Source of the DNA: Anisakis pegreffii
Taxonomy: Eukaryota > Nematoda > Chromadorea > Rhabditida > Anisakidae
Assembly (NCBI GenBank): GCA_035041965.1
Contig: JAPYMA010000154.1
Coordinates: forward strand, 114,747-178,746
Direction of reading: 5' to 3'
DNA: 64,000 nucleotides
A program made the translations under genes and the position numbers. Within the stretch, counting starts at the first letter, position 1, and each line of letters opens with the position of its first letter. Shown piece by piece: positions 27,858 through 38,514 of this stretch. A model generated the notes under the pieces. The model worked only from the letters and a program-made list of their open reading frames with translations, ran no database searches and was not told the origin of the DNA.

Positions 27858-29507
27858 TCAATCATTATTACGTTCACCAATTTCAGCTCTATAAAAGTCA
27901 ACAACTTTAACACCATGACCACTGACATACTCATAAACGGTCTGTGATGGATTCAACATGAAGGCTTGCTGTAATAAACGTCTCTCTGATTCATCTATAT
28001 ACGTTGTCTGAAAGCATTAATCACTATCAGTGAACAGCACATAATGTCAATATCAAACTGAGAATATATCTCAAAAAATTAGAAGATATTTATTGATTTG
28101 AACGAAAGTTTTTGTAAATGAATGACTTATTGGCACGTAAGCGATGCTTATCGAAAGCGTACACAACATGGACTAATGTTTCTGATAAACAGTGTCTTCA
28201 AACTGAATCAACAAACGTGATTGCTCACCTCAACTTGATCATAATCACTACTCTCCTCACGTCTACTCATCTCTCGTCCACCTGCGTCATTCTCATGCTT
28301 TGATTTCGATTCAGTCGACTGTTGTCCCAATGTTTCTGATCTTAAATCAGTCATATTACGAGCATATAACAATATATCTAATGACTATCGTCCGAAATAT
28401 ATACCCACCTCATCCCAACAATGTGTTGACAGATCTGTTGTGCCAATCGCTCAATCGGAAACTTTCCATCCGCATATCGTTTCAGACCAACAACAGATAC
28501 AAATTTACCCATTCCAACACGTTCTGTACCTTCTGGAAACTTGATTATTCTGAATCAAACAGTACCGTTCAAGCAATAAAAGGAATTCATCTCGCTGAGT
28601 CAAAAAAAGAATTTACCTTGAGGATGGGCATAACCAAATAAAGATACACTAGGATCAGCGATAATCAACTGTAACTTTGATACGGTTATATTTTCACCGA
28701 GTTTAGCGATCATTAACGTTAATAGTTCTTTCAATGATTCGTTTGTTGACGTTGATTTCAATGAATCGTATTCTGAAATGGGTTGGTTATTACTTGCTGA
28801 TTAGATGAAGACAACAAAGATATGAGTAAACAGATAACCTTTAGATTTAACAACGAGGTGATCAGCAGATGCCGAACTTGTAGCAGCATGTTCTCGTGAT
28901 GCATTCAGTGCCGACAGAGTGATCTCTTCCACCTTAACAACAAACATGTGAAATGATAAATGCTTGCTAGAAACAATGAAACGAACCAGCTGCTTGAAGT
29001 GCTTGCCACGAGCAACGAAATCTGTCTCGCAATTCACCTCTACAACGGCTGCAATATGTCTATCAACCAATACTGATACCAGGCCATTTTTGGTCTGACG
29101 ATGCGTTAATCTTAAACGGTTAGTGCAATAACACTTAGATTCATTCACTTGGTAGAACATTAACTGCGGCTAAGAACCGAATAAACACAATGAACAACTT
29201 GGCAGCTCGGCTCCATCCTTCCTTGACAGCTAACTCTTTCAACCACTTTTCAGCATCATCCAAATGTTCAGTGCCGAAATGCAGTAATGCTTTACGACAA
29301 TTCACGTAACTATATCCAGTACGTTTACGTAATTTCTTTAATGCCTGAAATCGAAGAAACAGTTGTTGAATCTGCTCTACATTCTACTCACAACAGCAAC
29401 CACCTACTTACCTCTTTATCAATTTTGGGCAATGAAGCTGCAGCCTTCTGCGTTGAGAACAGCCTAGATGCAGATGTCAATCGAAACAACGATCGAATCC
29501 TCAACAT
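27858..29507 (-). CDS. tsfm-1: Mitochondrial translation elongation factor Ts
   Basis: Eight exons: 29507-29412, 29344-29196, 29110-28987, 28932-28839, 28772-28617, 28532-28409, 28340-28229 and 28007-27858. They total 1,005 nt and encode 334 residues. EF-Ts recycles GDP-bound EF-Tu; here the Arg/Ser-rich start [19 protein letters not shown] looks like a mitochondrial presequence. Next comes the N-terminal UBA-like module ([19 protein letters not shown]...[19 protein letters not shown]), then the signature [20 protein letters not shown], then the dimerisation core ([15 protein letters not shown]...[15 protein letters not shown]...[12 protein letters not shown]). The C-terminal part is acidic and ends [15 protein letters not shown]. 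The exon 5-6 junction uses the acceptor tttccag at 28,533; the earlier AGs break the frame. The symbol is by homology. Confidence 0.93.
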
Positions 29508-29700
29508 ATCTCATCCGCAAGCTTTTCTGAACAGTTCGTTTAGAATCATAACATTAAAGCGACGGTGCTATTGCGTACTAATTGTGCACAATGTGTTAGC
29601 GGCGTTAACTAACGCTATATTCAGATTTACTTTCACGAGCAAGTTTATATTGTTCTGAATTTACTTATGTGTTCTTTGCAAAAGTAATGTTTAAAAAACC

Positions 29701-30023
29701 GGTAATCTTGCATTTAAGGTCAGTAAAATCAAAACAGCATTTCGTTCGTCCACATTCGCAGTTTTTACCGACCTATTCTACAATCACTGTTGCCCTGCAT
29801 GCTACTGAATTCCCTTGCAGTGCTGTGCAAATATTCCTCTGCAGTGCTCTGAACTTACAAGTAAGTGTGAAAAACCCGGGAAATCCTTCTTGGAATCTTT
29901 TAAGCCTGTGGAAACAGCGTTGCGAACATCTTTTGTTGTGCCCTAACTACACCATAACTCAACTGCGAATGTGAACGAACGAAATGCTGTTTTGATTTTA
30001 CTGACCTTAAATGCAAGATTACC
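29701..30023. mobile_element. MITE with GGTAATCTT ends and 8-bp duplication
   Basis: About 60 bp at each end are inverted copies (GGTAATCTTGCATTTAAGG... and its complement ending at 30,023). An exact 8-bp direct repeat, AAAAAACC, flanks both sides (29,693-29,700 and 30,024-30,031). GG-N-R-M termini with 8-bp duplications match the Merlin superfamily rule, but no transposase is present to prove it. The open frame across it at 29,669-29,974 is not a gene. Confidence 0.82.
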
Positions 30024-30199
30024 AAAAAACCCATAAATGTGCAGAACCAAAAGCCAACAACATTTTAATAATGATGAAATTAATAGGACCAATGACACTG
30101 AAAATTAATATTGACAAACAATAAGAATTATAAAACATCAATAAAATCATAGCATTAATGGCAGAACGGAGAATAAAAATGCTTAGGCTTATGCTGAGA

Positions 30200-30579
30200 G
30201 GTCCTTTTGCTGATTAGGAGGAGCACACGCTCGCACATGCGTCAGACCAATCCGCGGCCTGCGCTTAGACTTATGCTGAGGCTATCCCTTTTCTCTCTTT
30301 CGATGGGCATTCACATATATAAATTGGATAAAATATATTCATATCGCCTTGGTGATTAGTTTTGCTCCTAAGGAGTGCTCCTCCTTAACAGCAAAACTCA
30401 TTTCGTTGTCTATATATGTGAACGCCCATCGAAAGAGAGAAAAGGGATAGCCTCAGCCTAAGCCTGCTCCTCCTTACGAAACAGAGAAAAGGGATAGTCT
30501 CAGCATAAGCCCAAGCGCAGCCCACGGATTGGTCTGACGCATGTGCGAGCGTGTGCTCCTCCTAATCAGCAAAAGTACC
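30200..30579. mobile_element. Foldback MITE with telomere-like core segments
   Basis: The left end GGTCCTTTTGCTGATTAGG and right end (inverse of GGTACTTTTGCTGATTAGG) continue as inverted arms of more than 100 bp, with GAGGAGCACACGCTCGCACATGCGTC and a shared TTTCGATGGGC segment. Telomere-like motifs (CTCAGCCTAAGCC, CTTATGCTGAGG) lie in each arm. Flanking 8-mers TGCTGAGA and GGTTGAGG agree at 5 of 8. The TTTCGATGGGC/ATCCCTTT module recurs in the element at 33,611-33,744, so the two are relatives. Confidence 0.8.
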
Positions 30580-30973
30580 GGTTGAGGTTTATACCGAAGA
30601 ACCATCTATTTGTTTAATACTTACTTCACCTTCAACCGAACGCTCATGTGGCTTTGCTAAGAGCAGCTTTGATGTGACAAGGTTAAGGCGGGTGCAGAGA
30701 AAAAGAGCTCGTACAAGGCAGATTAATTTAACCATAAGGTGCAGGAATTTGACATATTTCAAGGCTACACGTAATCTGAACGTATGCATGAGGTAAAACT
30801 GAGAAGAGAATTCAATTCTCTACAAAACAGCAAATTTCCAGCAAAAGTAAACGTTTGGTTTTCGAAGCAGTAACTTGAAGTGAATCCTCAATATGCAAAA
30901 TATTGCTCAACGAGCGATTGAAATAAAAGTGTTGAAACGGAAATCCGATCGGCCAGTGCCAAATAGTCTATTG

Positions 30974-31924
30974 CGGGCCAGAACTGACCTACCGGCAGAA
31001 TTTTTTAGTCCGCCAGATAAATTTGAGAATTTGACTTTGAAGGACTAAAAGAGGCTTCTTCGAATTACACTGAAAATTTTCGAAATAGAATTTTCTATAT
31101 CAAAAGTTTCTGGCGGGCCAAAAGTTTGTCGCCGACATGTACATTTTCTTGATCCATCTGTACTCATGTGAGCATGTTATCCAAAAATTATGCACGGATT
31201 CTGCTTTCTTGAGCGCATCACTGACAACAGAGGTTGTTTGAAAATCAATAATCTCCAACGAAAATGCGGCCTCATCCAACGAAGGGATGGTTTCCTTAGC
31301 CAGGGAGGATATATCCGCACTTCGGACAGCGAGATGGCCACGAACAAAAGCGATGATATCCCTCGGGATGGAGTAGTCGTATCTGGACTTGAAGTTGGCC
31401 TGTAGCTGTTTGATGAAATCCATCATTATATCTGTCACTTGTTCCCGTGCCTGTGATTTCAGTGTAACGAAGTGCAGCAGCCTACCAGTTGTTATGTCTG
31501 ACTGGAACAACTCCACTTTCTTGGTGAACGATTCAAGCTTTTCAGCCATGTCCACAATGATTTTGCCTTTCCCCTGCAGCCGAAGGTTAAGTTGGTTCAG
31601 ATGACCGAAAATATCAGTCAAAAATGTCACACTGGACATGGATATTTCATCTCGTAGAAAGGCAAGGTGGTCATTTGTAATTCGCGTCTTGCATAGGCTC
31701 AGGAAGGCTTTGACCTCATCCAGTAATGCCAGAAGCGCTCCAGCGCTTGGCCTTTACTTAACCAGCGCACGTCGTTGTGGAGCTACTTTGCTTGGACTAT
31801 TTCACGATTTTTGCGATAAGCCTAAGCCTACAGATAAAGGAAAAAACAATAAAAACATGTTGGCCCGCCAATCAGTTGCTCGGAGAAGTTTTGGCCCGCT
31901 GTTGAACCAACTTGCCGACCACTG
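30974..31924 (-). mobile_element. hAT transposon copy 2, nested in repeat R1
   Basis: This is almost identical to copy 1 (20,702-21,682) but in reverse orientation. An exact 8-bp duplication, GTCTATTG, flanks it at 30,966-30,973 and 31,925-31,932. The related R1 copy at about 43,780 (reverse strand) shows the unoccupied site with one copy of the corresponding ATTGGAAAGAGAATT context. The right end carries the terminal repeat (CAGTGGTCGGCAAGTT on the minus strand). The left end lacks about 25 terminal bases including its inverted repeat, yet abuts the duplication exactly. Confidence 0.88.
31100..31770 (-). pseudogene. hAT transposase remnant, copy 2
   Basis: The minus-strand frame 31,639-31,100 is nearly the same 179 residues as in copy 1, with two visible changes (MNFI to MDFI, KKTYM to KKMYM). 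Upstream, the intact DVRWLSKGQALERF motif keeps the Trp lost in copy 1, in a different frame from the main stretch. Both copies therefore descend from an ancestor already frameshifted or internally deleted. Confidence 0.8.
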
Positions 31925-32219
31925 GTCTATTGGAAAGAGAATTTAATTCTCTACAAACCAGCAAATTTTCAGCAAAAATGAACGTTTAGTTTTCGAAATT
32001 GTAACTTAAAATGAATCCTCAATCCTTTTCGGTAAGTGCAACGTATTCGAAACCTTCTGTAATTTTTTCTGCATGTTGATTCCAACGTCAAGTTCTTCAC
32101 ACCACATCCAATCACTTATATATGGAGAACACTCTTTTTATCAACATAGTGAACAGGTTATAGACCTGCAATCCGTATGGTTCTCATCATAATTTAAACT
32201 CACCCTTTATCAACTGACT

Positions 32220-33610
32220 AGTATTTGCACGAGATCTCGGTAATACCGAATACCGGTATTAGAAAAGCGACACAGATCTCAGGATTCTTGGTGTCGACAT
32301 TCACCGTATTTCCGGTATTCATGCCACAAGTTATTTTAAATGAATTTGGTAGTACATCCATCACAACTGGAGCATGAATCATACCCATTTTTGTTTTTTG
32401 TTGAATTTCTTGAGGTTTGGTGAGTGATTTGTTACATAATTGTTTTCCGAATAATTATGAACACATTGGCTTAAAAAGAATGTGTGGAACGAGTCACATT
32501 TCTATCTTTCAAAAGTTGCTTTTCAATACTAGTATCGTATCGGTACTGAAAAACGATACCGGTATTAATACCGATCTCTGCATTGAAGAAATGGTTGATA
32601 TTTTGCAAACACTAGTTGTACTAAATGAAGAGTTGATGTTCATTTGTTTGAAAGCGTATCTGTGGTTGTGTGATGTATTGATGTGATTGTGTGATTCATA
32701 AGTAACTGAATTAAATCGAGTAGAAATGATTTCCAAATTCATCGATAAAAGCGTCATCGAGTCATAGTTGAAGAAGAGAAAAGGAATTAAGTGTTGTAAT
32801 GATAAAAGGTAAATGAATGGTTATACTTGTTTCTGAAGGGTATTTGAATGACTATATGGGATGGATCACTGTACAAATGAATGATGTGTAAGGCAAACTG
32901 ATAGAAGACACAAGAATTGTAATAATTGTGGGTAAGATAATTTGAATTAGGTGGATTGAATGAGTGAAGATCTGATTGAGTGGATATTTTATAATAAGAT
33001 GCATAATAAGCAGGATATAATAAGCTTTGGTGCGTAATCTAATTGTGAGCAATGAAAGAAGTGATTGAGTGAAATACAATTGAATCACACACATCAAATG
33101 AAGGGTTGTGTCTCTCCTAAATAGGTATGTACTGAATGCCATCACCACCACACATTCATTCAAATAACTGCTGACGTGTACCTGTATCTACCTGTTTCTT
33201 TTATATAACATGGCATGTCACATTCTTCATTCATTCATTCACTGCACCACACCGTCGTTCTAGAAGTTGCAATTCATCTTCTAACTCTCAAACCCGTCAC
33301 CACCTCCAGACAAATCGATGAAGGTCGTTCATTCACATCACTCCCTTTAAAGCGATCTCTTCGATCCATTCCCAACTGATTAACATTCTTATTCCATCAC
33401 TATTCTTTCTCGTTTCATCATATTCACTTATAACACCGATGCATATATGATGTCTCATTCATTATCCACTAACATTCATACCTATCCACCACTTGGAAAT
33501 GTTCGATTCTGCGAACATTTTTAAGAGTAGAAAATTACCTAACTAAAATCGAATTCTGAATAGGTCTGAGTTTATTTGATAATAGGAGTTTATAAAAATA
33601 AAGATTATAA
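32220..33610. other. Intergenic region with ACCGGTATT palindromic repeats
   Basis: Between about 32,224 and 32,575 the motif ACCGGTATT or its variants (TACCGAATACCGGTATT, TTCCGGTATTC, GATACCGGTATTAATACCG) occurs several times in both directions, suggesting a degenerate inverted-repeat element. Its start, TTTGCACGAGATCTCGG, resembles the repeat at 5,555. The remainder is AT-rich; no gene is recognised. Confidence 0.45.
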
Positions 33611-33744
33611 GGCACTTTTGCGATGTAGTGGACCCCACCCCATGGTAACCCCTTAACGGGAACGCTTAAGCCTATGCTGAGGTTATCCCTTTATTCTCTT
33701 TCGATGGGCGCATGGGGTGGGATGCACTACAGTGCAAAAGTACC
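33611..33744. mobile_element. 134-bp MITE with exact 8-bp target duplication
   Basis: The ends are GGCACTTTTGC and GCAAAAGTACC (inverted), followed by inverted CCCACCCCATG / CATGGGGTGGG. Flanking GATTATAA is present at 33,603-33,610 and again at 33,745-33,752, a perfect 8-bp duplication. The centre has CTTAAGCCTATGCTGAGG and TTTCGATGGGC, shared with 30,200-30,579. GGYAC ends with 8-bp duplications suggest a Merlin-type MITE. Confidence 0.88.
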
Positions 33745-33752
33745 GATTATAA

Positions 33753-34402
33753 TATTGAATGAAGTAAAAGTCGCTTCGGTTGTGTTTAAATCTTGCAAGT
33801 ATTTAAACGAATCGAAAGTGCTAGTTGCGATGTGGTCATTGTGATGGCGATTATGGTTATTGCTTTGTTTGAGTGAGGTTTTATAACTTTATTGTTGATA
33901 TCAATTCGAATGGATGTGATGTGCTGTTCTGTGGTGAATATTGGTGATGGGTGTTGTGAGTTTGTGCTGGAATTGACTTATTGATTGAGTACATCCACTA
34001 TGAAGTGTCATCGTGAAGCTAAATTTGAACCATGTTTTATTTGGACTGTGAGTTGTTTGTTGGTGGATTGCGATGTTCGGACAAGAACTTTTAATGACGT
34101 GTTTGAATGACAGCTCGTAATCCGTTTCATATCACTCCATTTCAATGTTCTCTTATCATCAACGGATTTCTATACGAACATTTTTGTTTGTTGTCCTCTC
34201 TCAGCAATGCTGACCAATCAACCACATGTTCTAATTCCAATTCAAAAATTGATGGATGAAACAAGGTCATCATCACTCTATAGTCTCATCCCATGTTCTC
34301 TTCAAATCAGTTATCGATTGATCTTTTAAGAAAATGCACTAGCGCTCTTACACGCGAAAATTTCGTTCATGACCAAGTTCAAGTTTACTCGTTGCAGTCA
34401 GA
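33753..34402. other. Intergenic region upstream of thioredoxin gene
   Basis: No gene is recognised. This interval should contain the promoter of the downstream gene; no specific motif can be defended. A likely trans-splice acceptor (gttgcag) lies at about 34,391-34,397, five bases before the start codon. Confidence 0.4.
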
Positions 34403-35739
34403 ATGTGGCTCTTAACAAAGGTAATGATATTATCAGTGATCGCGATAACCGAATGCTTATCAGCGAGTAAAAGTTTAATTTCAATAAACGAAGAGTCGTG
34501 GCGTGACCTGCTAAAGGGTGAATGGATGGTGGAATTGTAAGTTGAATGCATTTCATAATCGAATTCGTATCGATATGTATAAAAGCATTTTTAGCCACGC
34601 ACCTTGGTGTCCAGCATGCAAGGATTTGCAGAAGGCGTGGGATGCATTTGCAGACTGGAGTAAAGACTTGAATATCAAAGTGGCTGAGGTTGATGTGACG
34701 GTGAATCCCGGTCTATCAGGACGTTTCCTAGTCACTGCACTGCCGACCATCTATCAGTTCGTTCTTCATTTGTTTTATAATGATTAACACTAAGCGAAAT
34801 ACAATTACAGTGTGAAAGATGGTGTGTTCCGTGCATATTCCGGGGCGAGAGATAAAAACGATTTTATAAGTTATGTGGAAGATAAGAAGTGGTCATTAGC
34901 CGATCCGGTGCCTTCATATAAACATCCCGACTCACCGCAGTTTGTTAATTGATTATATTAGATTACTAGCATTCAGTTGAACTGATTTGTTAAATGGAAG
35001 TATTATTGAAGGATGAGCGTGGTGGCATGGTTCTTCAAGCTGTCGATGTTCGTTCGTGACAAGCACAATTACCTCGTTGAAGAAGGTATTATTACTAAGA
35101 TTAAGTTGTTTCTTCATGATGAAATATAATAAAATGATTGTCACAATGAAGCTGGAGTACCGTCGTGGGCATCTTATTCGTTGTTCGCCGGAATAACACT
35201 CGCATTGGGTTGTGTGCTTGGATTCTTCATTGTTTGCATTATTGATCGTGTCTTCCCGACTGCGCCTCAACCTCTGAAACAGGACAAGAAAAAGGATCAT
35301 AATAGGAAAAATAAAAAGGTTTTTCTTTTTCTGTTAAATGAGTATGTTCATAATAATAATGATGAATGAATTTAAAGGATGAGCAAAAGAAGAAGGAGGA
35401 TGAACGACATTTACAGGATCAGAAAGCAGCATCTCAAGAAGGTCTTTATAGCTCATTCTAATTGTAATGACTCGTTCAGAAAGCAGTTGTTTTGTCGATT
35501 ATCATAAATGCATTCATGCAATAAGCAAAGATGAAGTTGAATAAATCACTCTGCTTGCTTATACACTGAAGTTGTGAGGTGAACATTCACCACTTCACAT
35601 CATATTGTGTCTTATTATCTCCCTTTTCTAATAATTCTTCATTGTAGGAGATTCATCCGATGAAAGTGTTCGCCACAGGAAACCTACTGCTTCTGCTTCA
35701 GGTGACAATAAAAAAACTGAAGATAAAAAGAAGAAATAA
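34403..35739 (+). CDS. dpy-11: TMX1-like membrane-anchored ER thioredoxin
   Basis: Seven exons: 34403-34536, 34595-34756, 34811-34939, 35012-35085, 35152-35318, 35378-35441 and 35648-35739. They total 822 nt and encode 273 residues (TMX1 is about 280). A signal peptide (MWLLTKVMILSVIAITECLSA) is followed by a thioredoxin domain with the strand LKGEWMVEF and active site HAPWCPACK, then the cis-Pro motif TALPTIYHVKDG and YSGARDKNDF. The segment MSVVAWFFKLSMF plus a transmembrane helix (GITLALGCVLGFFIVCII) follow, then a Lys/Glu-rich cytosolic tail ending KKTEDKKKK. CPAC is the TMX1-type redox centre; such proteins oxidise or rearrange disulfides of secretory cargo. In C. elegans the homologue DPY-11 acts in hypodermal cuticle formation. 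It is followed in the same direction, 874 bp on, by the ubiquitin hydrolase gene. The symbol is by homology. Confidence 0.93.
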
Positions 35740-36613
35740 TCAAACCTATTCGATTATTTATCATTTGTTTTTGTTGTCGTCTGTGGAATAAATAAGCGAA
35801 TCAAGTATTGTTGTCTAAATTCATATTATGGATTCATTCTCTCATTTGAATCTATTCTTTAAGTGATAATTCCATGTGTTATTTGAATTATTATGCAATA
35901 CTTATTATTATCACTGTCATTAATGCCCAATTTTAATATCAGATGAATGTATTAATTTTATTATCGACTTTGAAGTGATACATTGCTGGTTGTTTATTTG
36001 TTGTCATGTGATCACATATAATACAGTTTGGTTTTTATTTATTTATTTGTTATTGCTATTATCACGAGGGAGTTTGCGTTTTGGTTTTATTGAAATCAGT
36101 TGATTGCGAATGGGGATTTTATTGAACGACTGTGGTTTGGCGTTGTTTTTTGATAAGATGAAGAGAAGCTGAATGTGTTGATGGTTGATGCTGCGACGTG
36201 AATGTATCCACCTGTTCTGATTATTAGAAGCAGTCAGTATGCTAGCATCAGCACCAGCATCCCACCTGTGCGTTTCGTTTATCCTTCTTTGTGCCTTCGT
36301 TCAGTTTTCATTTGCTGATGTTAGTGTGTGCATGGTTCTGTTATTGCGTACACGTAACCAATTTCACATCGAAAATGCTTCAGTTATTTTATGTAATCTG
36401 TGTGTGCAGCATCAGTATCGTATTGTTGTTGCTAAAATGAATAAATGCTTACAAGCCTCTTTCGTCGCCTCTAATCACCAAATCATGTTACAATATCGGC
36501 GATGACTCATATGTATATCTGTAATACATCTTCACCAAATCGTCTCTTACATCGGCCGTTGCTTAAAAACAGTCATTTATTCAGAATAAACAACTATATC
36601 CTTTTCAAAGCAG
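35740..36613 (+). other. Intergenic spacer between dpy-11-like and ubh-1-like genes
   Basis: An AATAAA-containing stretch (GGAATAAATAAG, about 35,786-35,797) is a plausible poly-A signal of the upstream gene. The rest is AT-rich without coding exons; an 88-codon frame at 36,239-36,505 is hydrophobic but shows no domain. At 874 bp the spacer is longer than a typical C. elegans operon gap of about 100 bp but not decisive. Confidence 0.45.
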
Positions 36614-37723
36614 ATGTCGAACGTTCAATGGCTACCACTAGAATCGAACCCCGAAATCATAACTAATGTTTGTTTTTATAAACTTTTATAGTAGCTGCTC
36701 TTCTTAATTCAACCACCCAAATGCTCATTCCTTCATTATGGCATCGAACTGAGATTCATTCATATTATATCAACATTGAGTTGTGTGTTACATTCATAAG
36801 TTGATGTTTATGGAGATATGATTTTAATCTGATTTTGAGTGTAACATGAGAATTACAGTTCATGCATAAGATGGGTGTTGAAAGAAATGTGGAATGTGTG
36901 GATGTGTATGGCTTTGATGACGATCTGATCGCTATACTACCGAAACCGTGCTATGCGTTGCTGTTATGTTTTCCTGATTATAAAAAGGTGAATGCTCAGA
37001 GAATTATGTAGAAAATAGAGTATGAACGAGGTGGTAAGATATATTTGATTATCAACAGAATGGTTTTGTTATGGATGAATGATTATGCAATGAAGGTTGA
37101 CGAGCTGATGAGTCCTGTTTATGATCAGCTGATCAAGCAAGGTTGCAATATACCAAACAACCTCTTCTTCATGAAGCAGAAAATATCGAACGCATGCGGA
37201 ACATTCGCATTGATTCATGCATTGGCCAATAATCGTGATAAGATTCATTTGGGTAAGTATTGTTGATTAGTTGTTGTTTATTGATAAGAACGAATAGACG
37301 ATCAGTACAGGTGGTGCTCTGAAAGAATGGTTGGATAAAGCACTGGAATTGGATGCGGAATCACGATCGGATTCATTGGCAAACAACGAAGAGTTGGAAG
37401 AGGCTCATGAGAGTTGTGCTCGCAGTGGTGATACGAATGTGGAGAGCGAACACCCTCTCGAACATCACTTCATCTGTTACGTGAACAGAGATGACACTCT
37501 TTATGAAATCGGTGAATATTCTTTATGGTAGCTAAGTGTGTATCGATCACGGAATTACATCTGATCATGCTCCATTGCAGATTCACGTGCTCCATTTCCC
37601 CGTGCTTGTGGTGCAACCAGCGACGATAGTCTCATTAAAGATGCCGGATATGTGTGCAAACATTTAATGTCCCAGCTCGATAATCTTTCCTTCAGTGCAC
37701 TTGCTATTGTTCGCTCATCATAA
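36614..37723 (+). CDS. ubh-1: Ubiquitin C-terminal hydrolase, UCH-L3 type
   Basis: Five exons: 36614-36667, 36859-36987, 37096-37252, 37311-37511 and 37581-37723. They total 684 nt and encode 227 residues, matching UCH-L1/L3 (223-230). The protein starts SNVQWLPLESNPEIITN, typical of the family. The catalytic elements are in order: the oxyanion Gln and nucleophile Cys in MKQKISNACGTFALIHALANN, the His in LEHHFICYV, and the Asp in DSRAPFPRACG. A Glu/Asp-rich insertion (SRSDSLANNEELEEAHE) corresponds to the active-site crossover loop. The enzyme cleaves small C-terminal adducts and processes ubiquitin precursors. The start is preceded directly by an AG acceptor (ttttcaaagcag), consistent with trans-splicing onto the ATG. 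It is tail-to-tail with fibrillarin. Which worm paralogue it matches is inferred from its neighbour. Confidence 0.95.
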
Positions 37724-38514
37724 GCATCGTTCATCATAAGTTAAACAAAGTTGCACTGCGTTCTTCCTGCATCAATGTCCTCGTTTGTTTTAACTCATTC
37801 CATCCAACTGTGACGCGTTCAATTTTTTGAGATTTGGATCTGTGATTGACACAGAATTGATGAAAAATGCATCCGAATTAGTTACTTCTTATTCATATGC
37901 TTCGGCAGTCTTTAAGTGCACAATGACCCCTAGCCGTAACCAGATTCCATTCCACCTCTCTGACGAAATCAGCTCATTGTTCATGCAATAAACGTTTCAA
38001 ATTTAACTCACAGTTCAATCTTAACTACCTAGTCTACACCAATATATCATAAGTCTTCATTCACTGGTTCTACTCGCAGTGAGAGTGACGATAGATTCCG
38101 ACTCTTTTAGTCTAAACAGTCTCAAACGAACGGCACGAATGTTGTAACAATCGACCACTGACTAAAGACGATAACAAATTTATTCATCAATCAAGTAGAA
38201 TTAGTAACATTTGATATAAAAATTTCAACAAAAAACAATGAACAAAACATGGTAAAATCATCGAGACCAAGTCAAATAAACAAACAACAACCATCAGGTT
38301 CTATTAATCTCATCGACATCCACCCACTAATTCACGAAACACATACCAACAAGCACCCACTAATTCATCATATAACTGAATAGAATTCCATCATCATTAT
38401 AATTAATTTATTAACCTTTAATCGACTCACAAGAATAAGTATTCTTATTTATGTGATCAAATCGGCGTTTAAATATAGTTTTTTTCTGGTGGTGTCGATG
38501 AGTCACCTCAAGAA
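37724..38514. other. Convergent intergenic region (ubh-1-like / fibrillarin)
   Basis: No exons are seen. The CAATAAAC at about 37,986 is a possible poly-A signal for the plus-strand gene. The right part should include the 3' UTR of fibrillarin on the minus strand. Confidence 0.45.

Larger units (their letters stand above)
30640..32240. repeat. Dispersed repeat R1 copy, interrupted by hAT
   Basis: Sequence on both sides of the hAT element (30,640-30,973 and 31,925-32,240) aligns with the repeat at 42,160-43,960. Shared features are a (TTAA-rich)ATGAGGT block, the palindrome GAGAATTNAATTCTC, and the stretch ACGTTTAGTTTTCGAAATTGTAACTT. The right-hand end (about 32,040-32,240) matches the last exon and preceding intron of the OTU fragment at 43,150-43,320. 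This copy therefore once carried the same OTU-related sequence, now decayed. Confidence 0.75.

Noticed and set aside
29669..29974. 101-codon plus-strand frame
   Set aside because: It starts before and runs through a MITE with exact 8-bp duplications; no domain or splice support.
36239..36505. 88-codon hydrophobic frame with a signal-peptide-like start
   Set aside because: No exon partner or domain; it lies between two well-defined genes and continues into ordinary AT-rich sequence.
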